Shown here: positions 6,840-13,602 of the stretch, in pieces
How the letters are laid out: the number at the start of each line of letters is the position of its first letter
Numbering within the stretch: the stretch's first letter is position 1
Assembly (NCBI GenBank): GCA_003444595.1
Contig: DLUO01000175.1
Coordinates: 1-13,602, forward strand
DNA from: Bacillota bacterium
GTDB taxonomy: Bacteria; Bacillota; Dethiobacteria; DTU022; UBA8154
Direction: 5' to 3'
DNA length: 13,602 nucleotides
Translations under genes and position numbers: made by a program
Notes under the pieces: model-generated
Database searches by the model: none
What the model saw: the letters and a program-made list of their open reading frames with translations, nothing else
Told to the model about the DNA's origin: nothing

Positions 6840-8313
6840 CTTCTACAGTAGTGATATACTCGGTTTTTCCACCGATTTTTTCGTATGTTTTAAGTGTCAT
6901 CGTGTATTCCAGGGGCGCTACAGTAGCCGGCGTAGGCACCCAGGCAAAAGCACGGGGAATTACTTTCTCCACATCCACAAGAAAATTTATGCCTCCACCC
7001 GGTAAAATATAGACAGGCGCGCCTCCGACGGTAAGAATGACTTCTCCTGAATGTACGCTCCTGGTAAGGCGTAGGGGATAATCCGTTACACCGGCACGGG
7101 CACTGCCGCCCGAACCTCCCGTGTAAATTCCCGAGACTCTTGATTCCTCACAACTTTCGGCCAGGGTGTGCATAAAATCAACTACCTCCGGAGTTAAAGG
7201 AATTTCGCGCAAGCCACCGGAAGGAGTTACCTCCAGAAGCGCAGCCCTGCGGCCGGTAGTTTCTGTGACTAGGAGACGCATGCCGGCTCTGGCTATGCTC
7301 ATATCAACTTTGGCTACCGCTTCTGCAGGGTTCTCCACTACGGTGTCACCCCAGCCGGAGCCAGCCTGGCCAAAGTATCTTCCTACAGTGCTCTTGCGAC
7401 CTACGGGAGTGATTCCGCTGTATTTCATCCCCACCTCTCTCCCCGCCGGGTGTTCTGAGAGAAGGCCAATAATATGGTGATCGAGGATAATGGCTTCTTC
7501 AACAATATCTTTAAGCCGGCGGGCAAAGAGACCAATGGTAGCGCTACCGCACCCGATGCGCATTCTTGTATCCTGCCTGCCGTCAATAACAGGTTTATCC
7601 CCTATCCGGATCTCCAGTTTGCTGCCATTTTCTACGCTCAGTTCCACCTTTTCTTTATTGGCAAGATCAACGATAGTCCTGGCAACAGTAAAGCCCGTTT
7701 CGCCGCTTAAAAGATTAACGCCTCCCAAAGCCAGCATCTTGGAGCCGTACTCCTCTGTGGTGACCCTGCCAACCAGTTTTCCATGGCGGCGGACTCTGGC
7801 CCCTTCTTCACCAATATGGAAGTTCGTATCGATTTTAATTTTTATCCCGCTGTAGCTCAGCGGCGCCTCGGTAACAACCGTTACCAGTTCTACATCGTCG
7901 ACTTTCCGGCTGACGATATAGGGAGCAGGCTTGCTGTCCGGATAGGTGGTGCCCGCCCCAACACCGGTAATAAGAGGGCGATATCCGGGACTGCTGTAAT
8001 CAGCCAGGGGCTTTTCAACCAGCCGGCGGTTTCTCACGAGAACTCCCTTTTTGTTGGCGTACCGCTTGCAGGCACCGCTGTAACCTTCCCGTACCAGGCA
8101 CTGGACCGGGCAGGAAAAACACTGGACTGCCCCAGGTTCAGCCTCTTTATAAACCGTTATGGCTTCATGCGGACAGACCTTGCTGCAGACTCCACAGGAA
8201 GAACAGGCCGGGGAAGCAGTAATCTTTTTTGCTTCCAGGGTCAGGGCGCCCAGGGGGCACTCCTGGACGCATAAACCACAGGCGCGGCAAGTTTCCTGGT
8301 CTACCTGAATCAT
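6799..8313 (-). CDS. hnr: 6-hydroxynicotinate reductase (ferredoxin-dependent)
   Basis: This 504-residue iron-sulfur flavoprotein reduces 6-hydroxynicotinate to 1,4,5,6-tetrahydro-6-oxonicotinate, the dearomatising step. Two [4Fe-4S] motifs open the protein: Cys9/12/15/19 in CRACGLCVQEC and Cys37/40/43/47 in CSSCGVCSKVC. A third set, Cys65/68/72/82 (CX2CX3CX9C), could hold the additional [2Fe-2S] cluster reported for the E. barkeri enzyme. The rest is a glycine-rich body with no common oxidoreductase fold that I recognise, which is itself typical of Hnr. The segment GCGSATIG (254-261) resembles, but does not match, the SGAT motif flavinylated by ApbE. The start codon overlaps the ena stop as ATGA, with GGGAG upstream. 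Assignment relies on the ferredoxin-like N-terminus, length and position beside ena and ndh. Confidence 0.86.
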   Translation of the reverse strand: MIQVDQETCRACGLCVQECPLGALTLEAKKITASPACSSCGVCSKVCPHEAITVYKEAEPGAVQCFSCPVQCLVREGYSGACKRYANKKGVLVRNRRLVEKPLADYSSPGYRPLITGVGAGTTYPDSKPAPYIVSRKVDDVELVTVVTEAPLSYSGIKIKIDTNFHIGEEGARVRRHGKLVGRVTTEEYGSKMLALGGVNLLSGETGFTVARTIVDLANKEKVELSVENGSKLEIRIGDKPVIDGRQDTRMRIGCGSATIGLFARRLKDIVEEAIILDHHIIGLLSEHPAGREVGMKYSGITPVGRKSTVGRYFGQAGSGWGDTVVENPAEAVAKVDMSIARAGMRLLVTETTGRRAALLEVTPSGGLREIPLTPEVVDFMHTLAESCEESRVSGIYTGGSGGSARAGVTDYPLRLTRSVHSGEVILTVGGAPVYILPGGGINFLVDVEKVIPRAFAWVPTPATVAPLEYTMTLKTYEKIGGKTEYITTVEDALRRGSGERVSY

Positions 8314-9476
8314 TTCTTCATCTCCCTGATTATTGGTTTGCGTTTTGGGGGCGGGGTGTTCCTGCTGGCATTTACAAGTATTTTCCCATCCACAATGACC
8401 AGGGCAACTCCGGGTACATCCCCTGCTTCCAGTGCCTCCAGCGCATTTCCACCGACAGATCCCATGGGTGCATCCATTACTATCAGATCCGCTTCCCGCC
8501 CAGGCTCCAGCAGGCCGGTATTTAACCCGTAAACTTTAGCTGTATTACCGGTGGCCAGACCTACTGCCTGCGCAGCGGGGATACCGGAAATTGAAGACAG
8601 TTGGGCAATGACTCTTAAAATTCCCAGGGGGATCACGCCTGTCCCCGAGGGGGCGTCGTTACCAATAATTACCCTGTGGAGTTGCTCTCGGGCATAAAGC
8701 ATACGTGCGGCAAAATCTGCTGCCCTGGGATTTCCGCAGTGAACTATCTCCAGGTATATTTGCGTATCGTTTACCAGGCGCTCAATTTCTTCAAGGGGTG
8801 GAGCTGTCGGGCCTCCATTTATATGGGAAGCCACATCCGGCTGGACCTCGATTACATCTCTTGCTGTTACAACGGAGCTTCCGGGAATGGATGTGCCCCC
8901 GGTATGCATCATAACTTTCATGCCTTGCTTGCGCGCCCAGCGTACCATCTGGGCAGCTTCTCCGGGGTCCTTGACGCTTCCCAAACCTATCTCGCCGACC
9001 AGCCAGACCCCTTCGGCGGCCAGCTCGGCAAAATCCTCTTCTTTAAGCCCCTTCTCCAGGATCAATGCCCCTCCATGCAGCTTGACGCCCCCCGGACGCA
9101 GGTTGGCGGAAGCTTTATGACAGAGCACGGCCAGAGCTTTGGCGCCGGCAGGATCCTTGGGGCGGCCGGGGACATGGGCCTCCCCGGCGGAAATCATCGT
9201 CGTTACCCCGCCGTGGAGCGAGCTGTTAATAAAGTCCAGCATTTTCTGGCGCGGGGTGTAGTCGCCGAGGACGGGATGAACATGAGAATCGATCAGGCCG
9301 GGAACAACAGTAGTTTCCTGGGCATCTACGACGATATCCGCTTCACTCGTTAAAGGAACGTTTCCCACCGCTGCAATCAAACCATCCTTGATCAAGAGAG
9401 CATCTTCTTTACTAATTGGCTGCTCTGTTCTTCCGGTTACCAGGCAGCCGATATTCTTGAGTAACAGGGAACTCAT
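8310..9476 (-). CDS. ena: Enamidase (1,4,5,6-tetrahydro-6-oxonicotinate hydrolase)
   Basis: The 388-residue amidohydrolase hydrolyses the cyclic enamide 1,4,5,6-tetrahydro-6-oxonicotinate to 2-formylglutarate and ammonia. It matches the E. barkeri enamidase that I recall almost block for block: GDYTPRQKMLDFI, SLHGGVTTMISAG, HVPGRPKD, KLHGGALILEKGL, MHTGGTSIPGSS, SHINGGPTA, GNDAPSGTG and the C-terminal SRNTPPPKR. Binuclear metal ligands are visible: His65 and His67 (DSHVH), Glu162 as the likely bridging residue in VGEIGLG, His191, His218 and Asp274. These identities set it apart from dihydroorotase and hydantoinase, which use a carbamylated lysine. GGAGGGGG precedes the ATG. It lies 29 nt after ndhS and overlaps hnr by 4 nt. 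Confidence 0.94.
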   Translation of the reverse strand: MSSLLLKNIGCLVTGRTEQPISKEDALLIKDGLIAAVGNVPLTSEADIVVDAQETTVVPGLIDSHVHPVLGDYTPRQKMLDFINSSLHGGVTTMISAGEAHVPGRPKDPAGAKALAVLCHKASANLRPGGVKLHGGALILEKGLKEEDFAELAAEGVWLVGEIGLGSVKDPGEAAQMVRWARKQGMKVMMHTGGTSIPGSSVVTARDVIEVQPDVASHINGGPTAPPLEEIERLVNDTQIYLEIVHCGNPRAADFAARMLYAREQLHRVIIGNDAPSGTGVIPLGILRVIAQLSSISGIPAAQAVGLATGNTAKVYGLNTGLLEPGREADLIVMDAPMGSVGGNALEALEAGDVPGVALVIVDGKILVNASRNTPPPKRKPIIREMKK

Positions 9477-9505
9477 TTTTCCCCCTCCGTTCTTTGTAAA
9501 TTGAA

Positions 9506-10003
9506 TTATTTCTCTTCATTCACTTCACTTTGTTTCATTTTATATGCTGCCTTTTTAACCGCCTCCAGTATCTTTACATAACCGGTACAACGGCAGAGAT
9601 TTCCGGCAAGGGCTGTCTTGATTTCATCGTCATCAGGATCTGGCGTTTTCTGCAGCAAGGCATAGCTGGACATGAGCATCCCCGGAGTGCAAAACCCGCA
9701 CTGTACCGCCCCTGTTTCCAGGAAGGCTTCCTGCAGGGGGTGGAGATTTTCTTCGCTTCCCAGCCCTTCAACTGTCAAAACACTGCAATTTTCTACCTTC
9801 CAGGCGGGGTATAGACAGGCGTTGACAGCTTCATTATTGACAATCACTGTGCAGGCGCCGCATTCTCCCTCACCACACCCCCTTTTAGTCCCTGTCAGCC
9901 CCAGCTTTTCCCTGAGAAGATCCAGCAAAATTGTATGAGGCTCCACCTCAACCGTTACCGGCTTATTGTTAAGAGTAAACGACAATTCTTTCCCTTTACT
10001 CAC
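9506..10003 (-). CDS. ndhS: Nicotinate dehydrogenase, small [2Fe-2S] subunit
   Basis: The 165-residue protein is the iron-sulfur subunit of a molybdenum hydroxylase (CoxS/XdhC type) and passes electrons from the Mo site to FAD. The plant-ferredoxin-like N-terminal domain binds the first [2Fe-2S] cluster with Cys43, Cys48, Cys51 and Cys63 (CGEGECGACTV). The helical C-terminal domain binds the second with Cys102, Cys105, Cys137 and Cys139 (QCGFCTPGM, LCRCTGY). All eight ligands are present. It starts at GTG (10003), overlapping the FAD subunit stop as GTGA, with GGGGGTGA just upstream. The final 10 residues are charged and less conserved. Gene order here (L-M-F-S) differs from the F-S-L-M order that I recall for E. 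barkeri. Confidence 0.95.
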   Translation of the reverse strand: MSKGKELSFTLNNKPVTVEVEPHTILLDLLREKLGLTGTKRGCGEGECGACTVIVNNEAVNACLYPAWKVENCSVLTVEGLGSEENLHPLQEAFLETGAVQCGFCTPGMLMSSYALLQKTPDPDDDEIKTALAGNLCRCTGYVKILEAVKKAAYKMKQSEVNEEK

Positions 10004-10890
10004 CGGTTCACCCCCTGCCCGTCAAGGTTGCTCTGCGCTATCGTCAACGCCCGTAAAACCATAACCCGGGCCAATTCTTTGCGGTAAGCGGCGCTCCCCC
10101 GGAAACGGCTGTCCCTTGGCCTGGCTTCATCGGCCGCCAGCCCGGCCGCGCGGCAAAAGCTTTCCTCTCCTGGAAAACTACCCCGCAAAACTTGCTCTGC
10201 TTTCCTGGCCCTGAAGGGAGTAAGGGCTACCGGCCCCATAACAATACGTGCATCGGTCAGGGCGCCTTTAGCTTCTTCACTGTGAATTACGACAGCAACA
10301 TTTAAAACCGGAAGGGCAACCGCTTTACGCCTGGCCAACCGGACAAAAGCGCCGCCGGCTTTGCTTTTGGAAAGAGGGGCAAAGGAGATCTCCGTTAAGA
10401 TCTCCCGGCAAGGGTTCAGGTTAGAGCCCCCCAGTGGGGAATAGAGCTCTTCCAAAAGAACCTGCTTTTCCCCGGATAATGAAACCACTTTGGCCGTTGC
10501 ATCCAGCGCCAGCAGAGCTACTGCAGTATCGGCAGCGGGCTGCGCATTAACGATATTACCGCCTACTGTACCCACATTGCGAATTTGCAGGGAGCCCACG
10601 CTTCCGGCTGCAGCGGACAATAGAGGAGCTTTTTCTTGGAGAAGGGAAGATTCGGATAAATCTGTATGGGTAGAAAGAGCCCCGATCACTATTCTGCCGT
10701 TTTCTTCCCGTATCTTCCTAAGCTGTCTCAACCCTGAGATGTCAACCAAAACATCGGCAGCAACTTCTTTGTGCATTAATTGTAAAACAAGATCCGTTCC
10801 GCCTGCGATTACCCTTGCTCTTCCCGCAAAATCGTCCAAAATCGACAGGGCTTCTTCCAGGCTGGCGGGTTTATAATAAGCTTCAAGCAT
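10000..10890 (-). CDS. ndhF: Nicotinate dehydrogenase, FAD subunit
   Basis: The 296-residue protein is the FAD-binding (PCMH-type, CoxM/XdhB) subunit. Its two flavin-contact motifs are RVIAGGTDL (26-34) and LQIRNVGTVGGNIVNAQPAAD (101-121, minus-strand protein numbering). A CO-dehydrogenase-flavoprotein C-terminal domain follows. There is no four-cysteine insertion of the 4-hydroxybenzoyl-CoA reductase kind, so no extra cluster is expected. It passes electrons to NADP+ in the E. barkeri enzyme. I place the start at ATG 10890 rather than further upstream at 10932, because AGGAGGGGG lies just before 10890 and the protein then begins MLEAYYKPAS, as is normal for the family. It overlaps the ndhM stop by 8 nt. 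Confidence 0.94.
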   Translation of the reverse strand: MLEAYYKPASLEEALSILDDFAGRARVIAGGTDLVLQLMHKEVAADVLVDISGLRQLRKIREENGRIVIGALSTHTDLSESSLLQEKAPLLSAAAGSVGSLQIRNVGTVGGNIVNAQPAADTAVALLALDATAKVVSLSGEKQVLLEELYSPLGGSNLNPCREILTEISFAPLSKSKAGGAFVRLARRKAVALPVLNVAVVIHSEEAKGALTDARIVMGPVALTPFRARKAEQVLRGSFPGEESFCRAAGLAADEARPRDSRFRGSAAYRKELARVMVLRALTIAQSNLDGQGVNR

Positions 10891-11902
10891 CCAAATCCCC
10901 CTCCTGAAAAGCACCCTTATTATTTTTTTCATGCAGGGCAGACAAAATTTTTTCAGGGGTTAGAGGAAGTTCAGTGAAATGTATCCCCAGCGCGTTACTG
11001 ACGGCATTAAGAATAGCGGGAGCGGTAGGTATTAGCGGCGGTTCACCTACGCCCTTGGCGCCAAAAGGCCCTGTTTCCTCTTCCTCCTCAACAATTAAAG
11101 AAATAATTTCAGGCATATCTTTGAATGTGGGGATAAGATAGTTTGACAGCCCGGGATTAAGAATCATTCCCTTTTCCAGGATTACTTCTTCCATCAACGC
11201 ATATCCCAGCCCCATGGAACAGCCTCCTTCAATTTGACCTTCCACTGCTTTGGGATTGATGGCCTTGCCCACATCGTGGGCCGCCACTATTTTTAGCACT
11301 GTTACTTCGCCGGTTTCTGTATCTACCTCTACCTCCGCCCATTGTGTTGCAAAAGCATAGGTGGCATAGGGTATGCCCCTTCCGGATTCCTTGTCCAGTT
11401 CTGCCGTGTCCGGATTGAACGAACCGTGCCCCAGAGTTAACAGCCCGTCACGCCGGCACTCCCTGATTACGTTCTTTAGCGGTAAAGCGCACTTGGGATC
11501 AAAGCTGGGAAATATTTTATAATCCCTGAACTCAATTTGCTCTTCGGCAACTTTAAGCAGCGCGGCGGCTTTTTCCTTTAGAGGCTTTTTAGCGGTCTCT
11601 GCTGCTTTTCTTACAGCGTTGCCCGAGATATAGGTCTGCCTGCTGGCAGAGGTGGCCCCTGCATCAGGAGTGACCCCGGTGTCGGCGGAGACAACTTTAA
11701 CCATTTCCAGAGCCACTCCCAGCTCCTCGGCAACTATCTGCGCCAGCGCTGTATTGGAGCCCTGTCCGATATCGGCACACCCGGTTAATAGAATTACCGT
11801 AGCATCATCCAGCAACTCCACGAAAGCTCCCGAAGGGTTGGGCATACCGGTATTGCCGATTCCGTACCACATACAGCCCAGGCCCCATCCGCGTTTTTTC
11901 AT
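10883..11902 (-). CDS. ndhM: Nicotinate dehydrogenase, medium molybdopterin subunit (C-terminal half)
   Basis: The 339-residue protein corresponds to the second molybdopterin-binding domain of xanthine-dehydrogenase-type large subunits. Family motifs are CADIGQGSNTALAQIVAEELG (42-62, cofactor loop) and ADTGVTPDAGATSASR with SGNA (73-96). GAKGVGEPPLIP contains the catalytic glutamate, near Glu287, which acts as base on the Mo-bound water in this family. In most relatives this region is fused to the N-terminal half; here it is a separate gene starting at an ATGA overlap with ndhL. The same split (NdhL/NdhM) is known from E. barkeri nicotinate dehydrogenase, so it is a real subunit. That enzyme also needs a labile selenium ligand; no selenium-insertion genes are in the window. 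Confidence 0.94.
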   Translation of the reverse strand: MKKRGWGLGCMWYGIGNTGMPNPSGAFVELLDDATVILLTGCADIGQGSNTALAQIVAEELGVALEMVKVVSADTGVTPDAGATSASRQTYISGNAVRKAAETAKKPLKEKAAALLKVAEEQIEFRDYKIFPSFDPKCALPLKNVIRECRRDGLLTLGHGSFNPDTAELDKESGRGIPYATYAFATQWAEVEVDTETGEVTVLKIVAAHDVGKAINPKAVEGQIEGGCSMGLGYALMEEVILEKGMILNPGLSNYLIPTFKDMPEIISLIVEEEEETGPFGAKGVGEPPLIPTAPAILNAVSNALGIHFTELPLTPEKILSALHEKNNKGAFQEGDLDA

Positions 11903-13155
11903 CGGATATCATCCCTCATCACTTCATTTTTAACCTTGTTCATCGTTTCCTCAATGCCGACGCTGCTGTAAAGCATCTGGGAAGTGGCTGTAAGCGAGCC
12001 GGCTCTAAGAAAATTTTTCCTCCTGATCTCCCAGGGGGAAAGCCCCAAAGCCTCAGCCAGCAAATCCATCTGGGTTTCATGAGCAAAAGCCACCTGAGGA
12101 ACCCCAAAACCGCGCATAGCTCCGCTGTAGGGATTATTAGTATATACACAATATGCGTCAACATGGACATTAGGGACCTCGTAAGGCCCCGTGGCGTGAA
12201 CGGCCCCTCTGGTCAGCACACCGGGTCCATAAGAAGCATAAGCTCCCGTATCAATTACAATCTCCACTTTTACCCCCAGCAGCTTTCCATTTTTATCGGC
12301 AGCACTAAGGTACTTAATGTTGTAAGGATGCCTCTTCCCGGAGGCAACAAACGATTCCTTTCGCGTATAGGTAAGCTTTACCGGACGGCGTGTATGCCAG
12401 GCCAGCAGTGCCGCATGGCATTGAGTAGAAATATCCAGCTTCCCCCCGAAACCTCCACCTGTCGGCTGCTGGATTACCCTGACCTTTTCCAGCGCTATCC
12501 CCAGAACCGCGGCAATCTCCCCGCGATCAAAATGCGGGTTTTGGGAGGAGACCCAGACTATTATGCTGTCGCCCTCCCTCTTCGCCACGCTGGACTCCGG
12601 TTCCAGCGCCATATGCTCCACCCAGCCGGTACGGTAGCTCCTCTCGATCAACACGTCGGCCTCCTGGAGGGCTCGCTCTATGTCTCCTTTTCTTATTTTC
12701 CGGTATAACAGGATATTGCTCCCGTTATGGATTAGCGGGGCTCCTGGTGCCATGGCCTCCTGGGGTGAAAAAACACCGGGAGTTTCCTCCAATTCCACTT
12801 CTATTTTTTGGAGGGCCTCCCCGGCTATATCCTTTGTTTCGGCTGCAACAAGTGCCAGCGCATCTCCTACACGCCTTATTTTATCCGTCACCAGGACGGG
12901 TTCGTCCTTTACAATAATCCCCACACTATTGCGTCCCGGGACATCCTGAGCTGTTAATACGGCGGCAACATCCGGCAGCAAACGGGCTTCTTTACAATTA
13001 ATTTTTTTAACTTTTGCACTGGGTACTGAACTGCGCAAAACACTGGCATGGAGCATCCCCGGCAAGATGAGATCATCTGTATAAAGGTTGGACCCGGTAA
13101 CTTTTAACCGGTCTTCCTTTCGCTGTAAAGACTTACCTACTACATGAAGGCCCAA
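11899..13155 (-). CDS. ndhL: Nicotinate dehydrogenase, large molybdopterin subunit (N-terminal half)
   Basis: The 418-residue protein holds the a/b hammerhead domain and first molybdopterin-binding domain of the xanthine dehydrogenase family, then stops where relatives continue into the second domain (encoded by ndhM). Motifs seen are SSQNPHFDRGE (203-213), TGGGFGGK near 232-239 and GAMRGFGVPQ near 345-354, which contact the Mo cofactor. With NdhM it forms the active site that hydroxylates nicotinate at C6 with water. The open frame extends to 13263, but I choose TTG at 13155. GGGAGGGG (13161-13168) is 7 nt away, the protein then begins GLHVVGKSL in register with relatives, and a TATAAT box lies between 13155 and 13263. 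ATG at 13170 is a weaker alternative. Confidence 0.92.
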   Translation of the reverse strand: MGLHVVGKSLQRKEDRLKVTGSNLYTDDLILPGMLHASVLRSSVPSAKVKKINCKEARLLPDVAAVLTAQDVPGRNSVGIIVKDEPVLVTDKIRRVGDALALVAAETKDIAGEALQKIEVELEETPGVFSPQEAMAPGAPLIHNGSNILLYRKIRKGDIERALQEADVLIERSYRTGWVEHMALEPESSVAKREGDSIIVWVSSQNPHFDRGEIAAVLGIALEKVRVIQQPTGGGFGGKLDISTQCHAALLAWHTRRPVKLTYTRKESFVASGKRHPYNIKYLSAADKNGKLLGVKVEIVIDTGAYASYGPGVLTRGAVHATGPYEVPNVHVDAYCVYTNNPYSGAMRGFGVPQVAFAHETQMDLLAEALGLSPWEIRRKNFLRAGSLTATSQMLYSSVGIEETMNKVKNEVMRDDIR

Positions 13156-13185
13156 AATAACCCCTCCCATGAGAAAATAACAAAA

Positions 13186-13191
13186 ATTATA
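13186..13191 (-). promoter_or_regulatory. Candidate -10 box of the nicotinate operon promoter
   Basis: The minus strand reads TATAAT at 13191-13186, a perfect sigma-70/sigma-A -10 hexamer, about 30 nt before the TTG start of ndhL. Transcription would begin near 13179, leaving a leader of roughly 24 nt that contains the ribosome binding site. No good -35 hexamer is found 16-18 nt upstream (around 13209-13214), so an activator is plausible. Confidence 0.5.
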
Positions 13192-13256
13192 GAATAGATA
13201 GGTAATGGAATACGGGACATTGCCAGCTTTAAAACTATATCGCCCAATCACAAGCC

Positions 13257-13270
13257 ATCCCATCCGGGAT
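13257..13270. promoter_or_regulatory. Inverted repeat upstream of the ndh promoter
   Basis: ATCCC-ATCC-GGGAT forms a perfect 5-bp inverted repeat, centred about 72 bp upstream of the TATAAT box. Its position would suit an activator that compensates for the missing -35 element. The short arms make chance occurrence possible. Confidence 0.25.
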
Positions 13271-13385
13271 CAAGGCTCAGCAGATAAACAATTTTAAGTC
13301 ACATTGTCTATAGATATTTTTTAGATTATCCCAAATCCTTAGTAATTCTAAATATTTTTAACATGCAAGAAACATGCCAAACCTT

Positions 13386-13415
13386 AAGAGGCTACTCTAA
13401 CGGGAATAGCCTCTT
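13386..13415. terminator. Hairpin between an upstream gene end and the ndh operon
   Basis: AAGAGGCTA (13386-13394) and TAGCCTCTT (13407-13415) make a perfect 9-bp stem with a 12-nt loop. On the plus strand it is followed by TT and then AAAA; on the minus strand by AAGGTTT, so the T tail is weak on both sides. On the minus strand it begins 20 nt after the stop of the partial frame at 13435-13581, which fits a terminator separating that gene from the nicotinate operon. Confidence 0.5.
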
Positions 13416-13434
13416 TTAAAATCACTCATTTGTC

Positions 13435-13581
13435 TTAATTATGAAACAAATAGATTTCATATTTGAGATCTTGTCTTACTTCTGAGACTTTCAAATTTGC
13501 TGCTTTTAAGGAAATTTTAAGGTAGCCTAACCTGGCATAGCCAGTACCATAAAAGTTGGATTTCAAAATGGCCCCTTCTAA
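13435..13581 (-). CDS. Possible C-terminal end of an unidentified protein (partial)
   Basis: A minus-strand frame is open from the end of genuine sequence to TAA at 13437-13435, giving 48 residues from LEGAILKSNFYGTGYARLG to YEIYLFHN. It is lysine-rich and of natural-looking composition, and the hairpin at 13386-13415 lies just after its stop. The DNA is AT-rich, unlike the ndh genes. I do not recognise the protein; a mobile-element protein or a neighbouring regulator are both possible. An open frame this short in AT-rich DNA could also be chance. Confidence 0.35.
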   Translation of the reverse strand, partial: LEGAILKSNFYGTGYARLGYLKISLKAANLKVSEVRQDLKYEIYLFHN

Positions 13582-13583
13582 AC

Positions 13584-13602
13584 CTGTCTCTTATACACAT
13601 CT
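13584..13602. other. Tn5/Nextera mosaic-end adapter at the contig end
   Basis: The last 19 bases, CTGTCTCTTATACACATCT, equal the Tn5 mosaic end used in tagmentation sequencing libraries. They are not genomic, and the true sequence ends at or before 13583. Confidence 0.95.

Noticed and set aside
8676..9353. 225-codon open frame on the plus strand
   Set aside because: It is antisense to enamidase and a by-product of that gene's codon usage.
8310..9476. Dihydroorotase or imidazolonepropionase
   Set aside because: The sequence blocks match enamidase closely, with a bridging Glu rather than the carbamylated Lys of dihydroorotases.
12079..12708. 209-codon open frame on the plus strand
   Set aside because: It is antisense to ndhL and has no recognisable domain.
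10883..13155. The two molybdopterin-subunit frames as one gene broken by a frameshift
   Set aside because: The break falls at the domain boundary, the ATGA overlap is clean, the sizes match NdhL and NdhM, and both halves keep their motifs.
9506..13155. Xanthine dehydrogenase, CO dehydrogenase or purine hydroxylase
   Set aside because: The split Mo subunit together with enamidase and 6-hydroxynicotinate reductase points to nicotinate; no purine genes are nearby.
13201..13320. Sigma-54 promoter for the ndh operon
   Set aside because: A TGGCA occurs, but no GC element follows at the required spacing.
1..13602. tRNA genes, CRISPR arrays, complete insertion sequences or selenocysteine insertion sites
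   Set aside because: No cloverleaf, regular spaced repeats, transposase with terminal repeats, or in-frame TGA at a catalytic position was found.

Overview
The window carries one tightly packed gene set, all on the minus strand, that reads as an anaerobic nicotinate (vitamin B3, pyridine-3-carboxylate) degradation operon with its uptake system. Family calls rest on motifs and on my memory of the Eubacterium barkeri nicotinate fermentation proteins; no search was run. The host is most likely an anaerobic, Gram-positive member of the Bacillota (Clostridia-type). Most genes have strong purine-rich ribosome binding sites 7-10 nt before the start, TTG and GTG starts are common, the transport binding protein is a lipoprotein, and the catabolic enzymes resemble those of E. 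barkeri. The cluster could come from a metagenome; the right end of the window is sequencing adapter.

Layout in transcription order, right to left. (1) 13584-13602 is adapter. 13435-13581 is the possible tail of an unidentified upstream gene, followed by a hairpin and an AT-rich leader with a TATAAT box. (2) 13155-9506 is ndhL-ndhM-ndhF-ndhS, a four-subunit nicotinate dehydrogenase whose molybdopterin subunit is naturally split into two genes. (3) 9476-6799 is ena (enamidase) and hnr (6-hydroxynicotinate reductase). (4) 6839-5309 holds a UPF0280/ApbE-like protein and a DUF1185 ('amino acid synthesis' family) protein. (5) 5256-3772 is an aldehyde dehydrogenase of methylmalonate-semialdehyde dehydrogenase (MmsA/IolA) type. 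(6) 3586-305 is a three-gene TRAP transporter (binding protein, small permease, large permease). (7) 1-304 is non-coding, with an intrinsic terminator and several competing hairpins.

How the parts work together. The TRAP system probably imports nicotinate or a relative. NdhFSLM hydroxylates it to 6-hydroxynicotinate, Hnr reduces the ring with ferredoxin to 1,4,5,6-tetrahydro-6-oxonicotinate, and Ena opens it to 2-formylglutarate plus ammonia. E. barkeri then reduces 2-formylglutarate to 2-(hydroxymethyl)glutarate and uses a B12 mutase. None of those later genes is here. The next catabolic enzyme is instead an MmsA-type, CoA-acylating dehydrogenase. Because 2-formylglutarate is a substituted malonate semialdehyde, this enzyme could convert it by oxidative decarboxylation to glutaryl-CoA, CO2 and NADH. 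That would be a shorter route into glutaryl-CoA/crotonyl-CoA metabolism and is the main new idea from this window. A second idea is that the UPF0280 protein, which keeps ApbE-like motifs, attaches the covalent flavin of Hnr.
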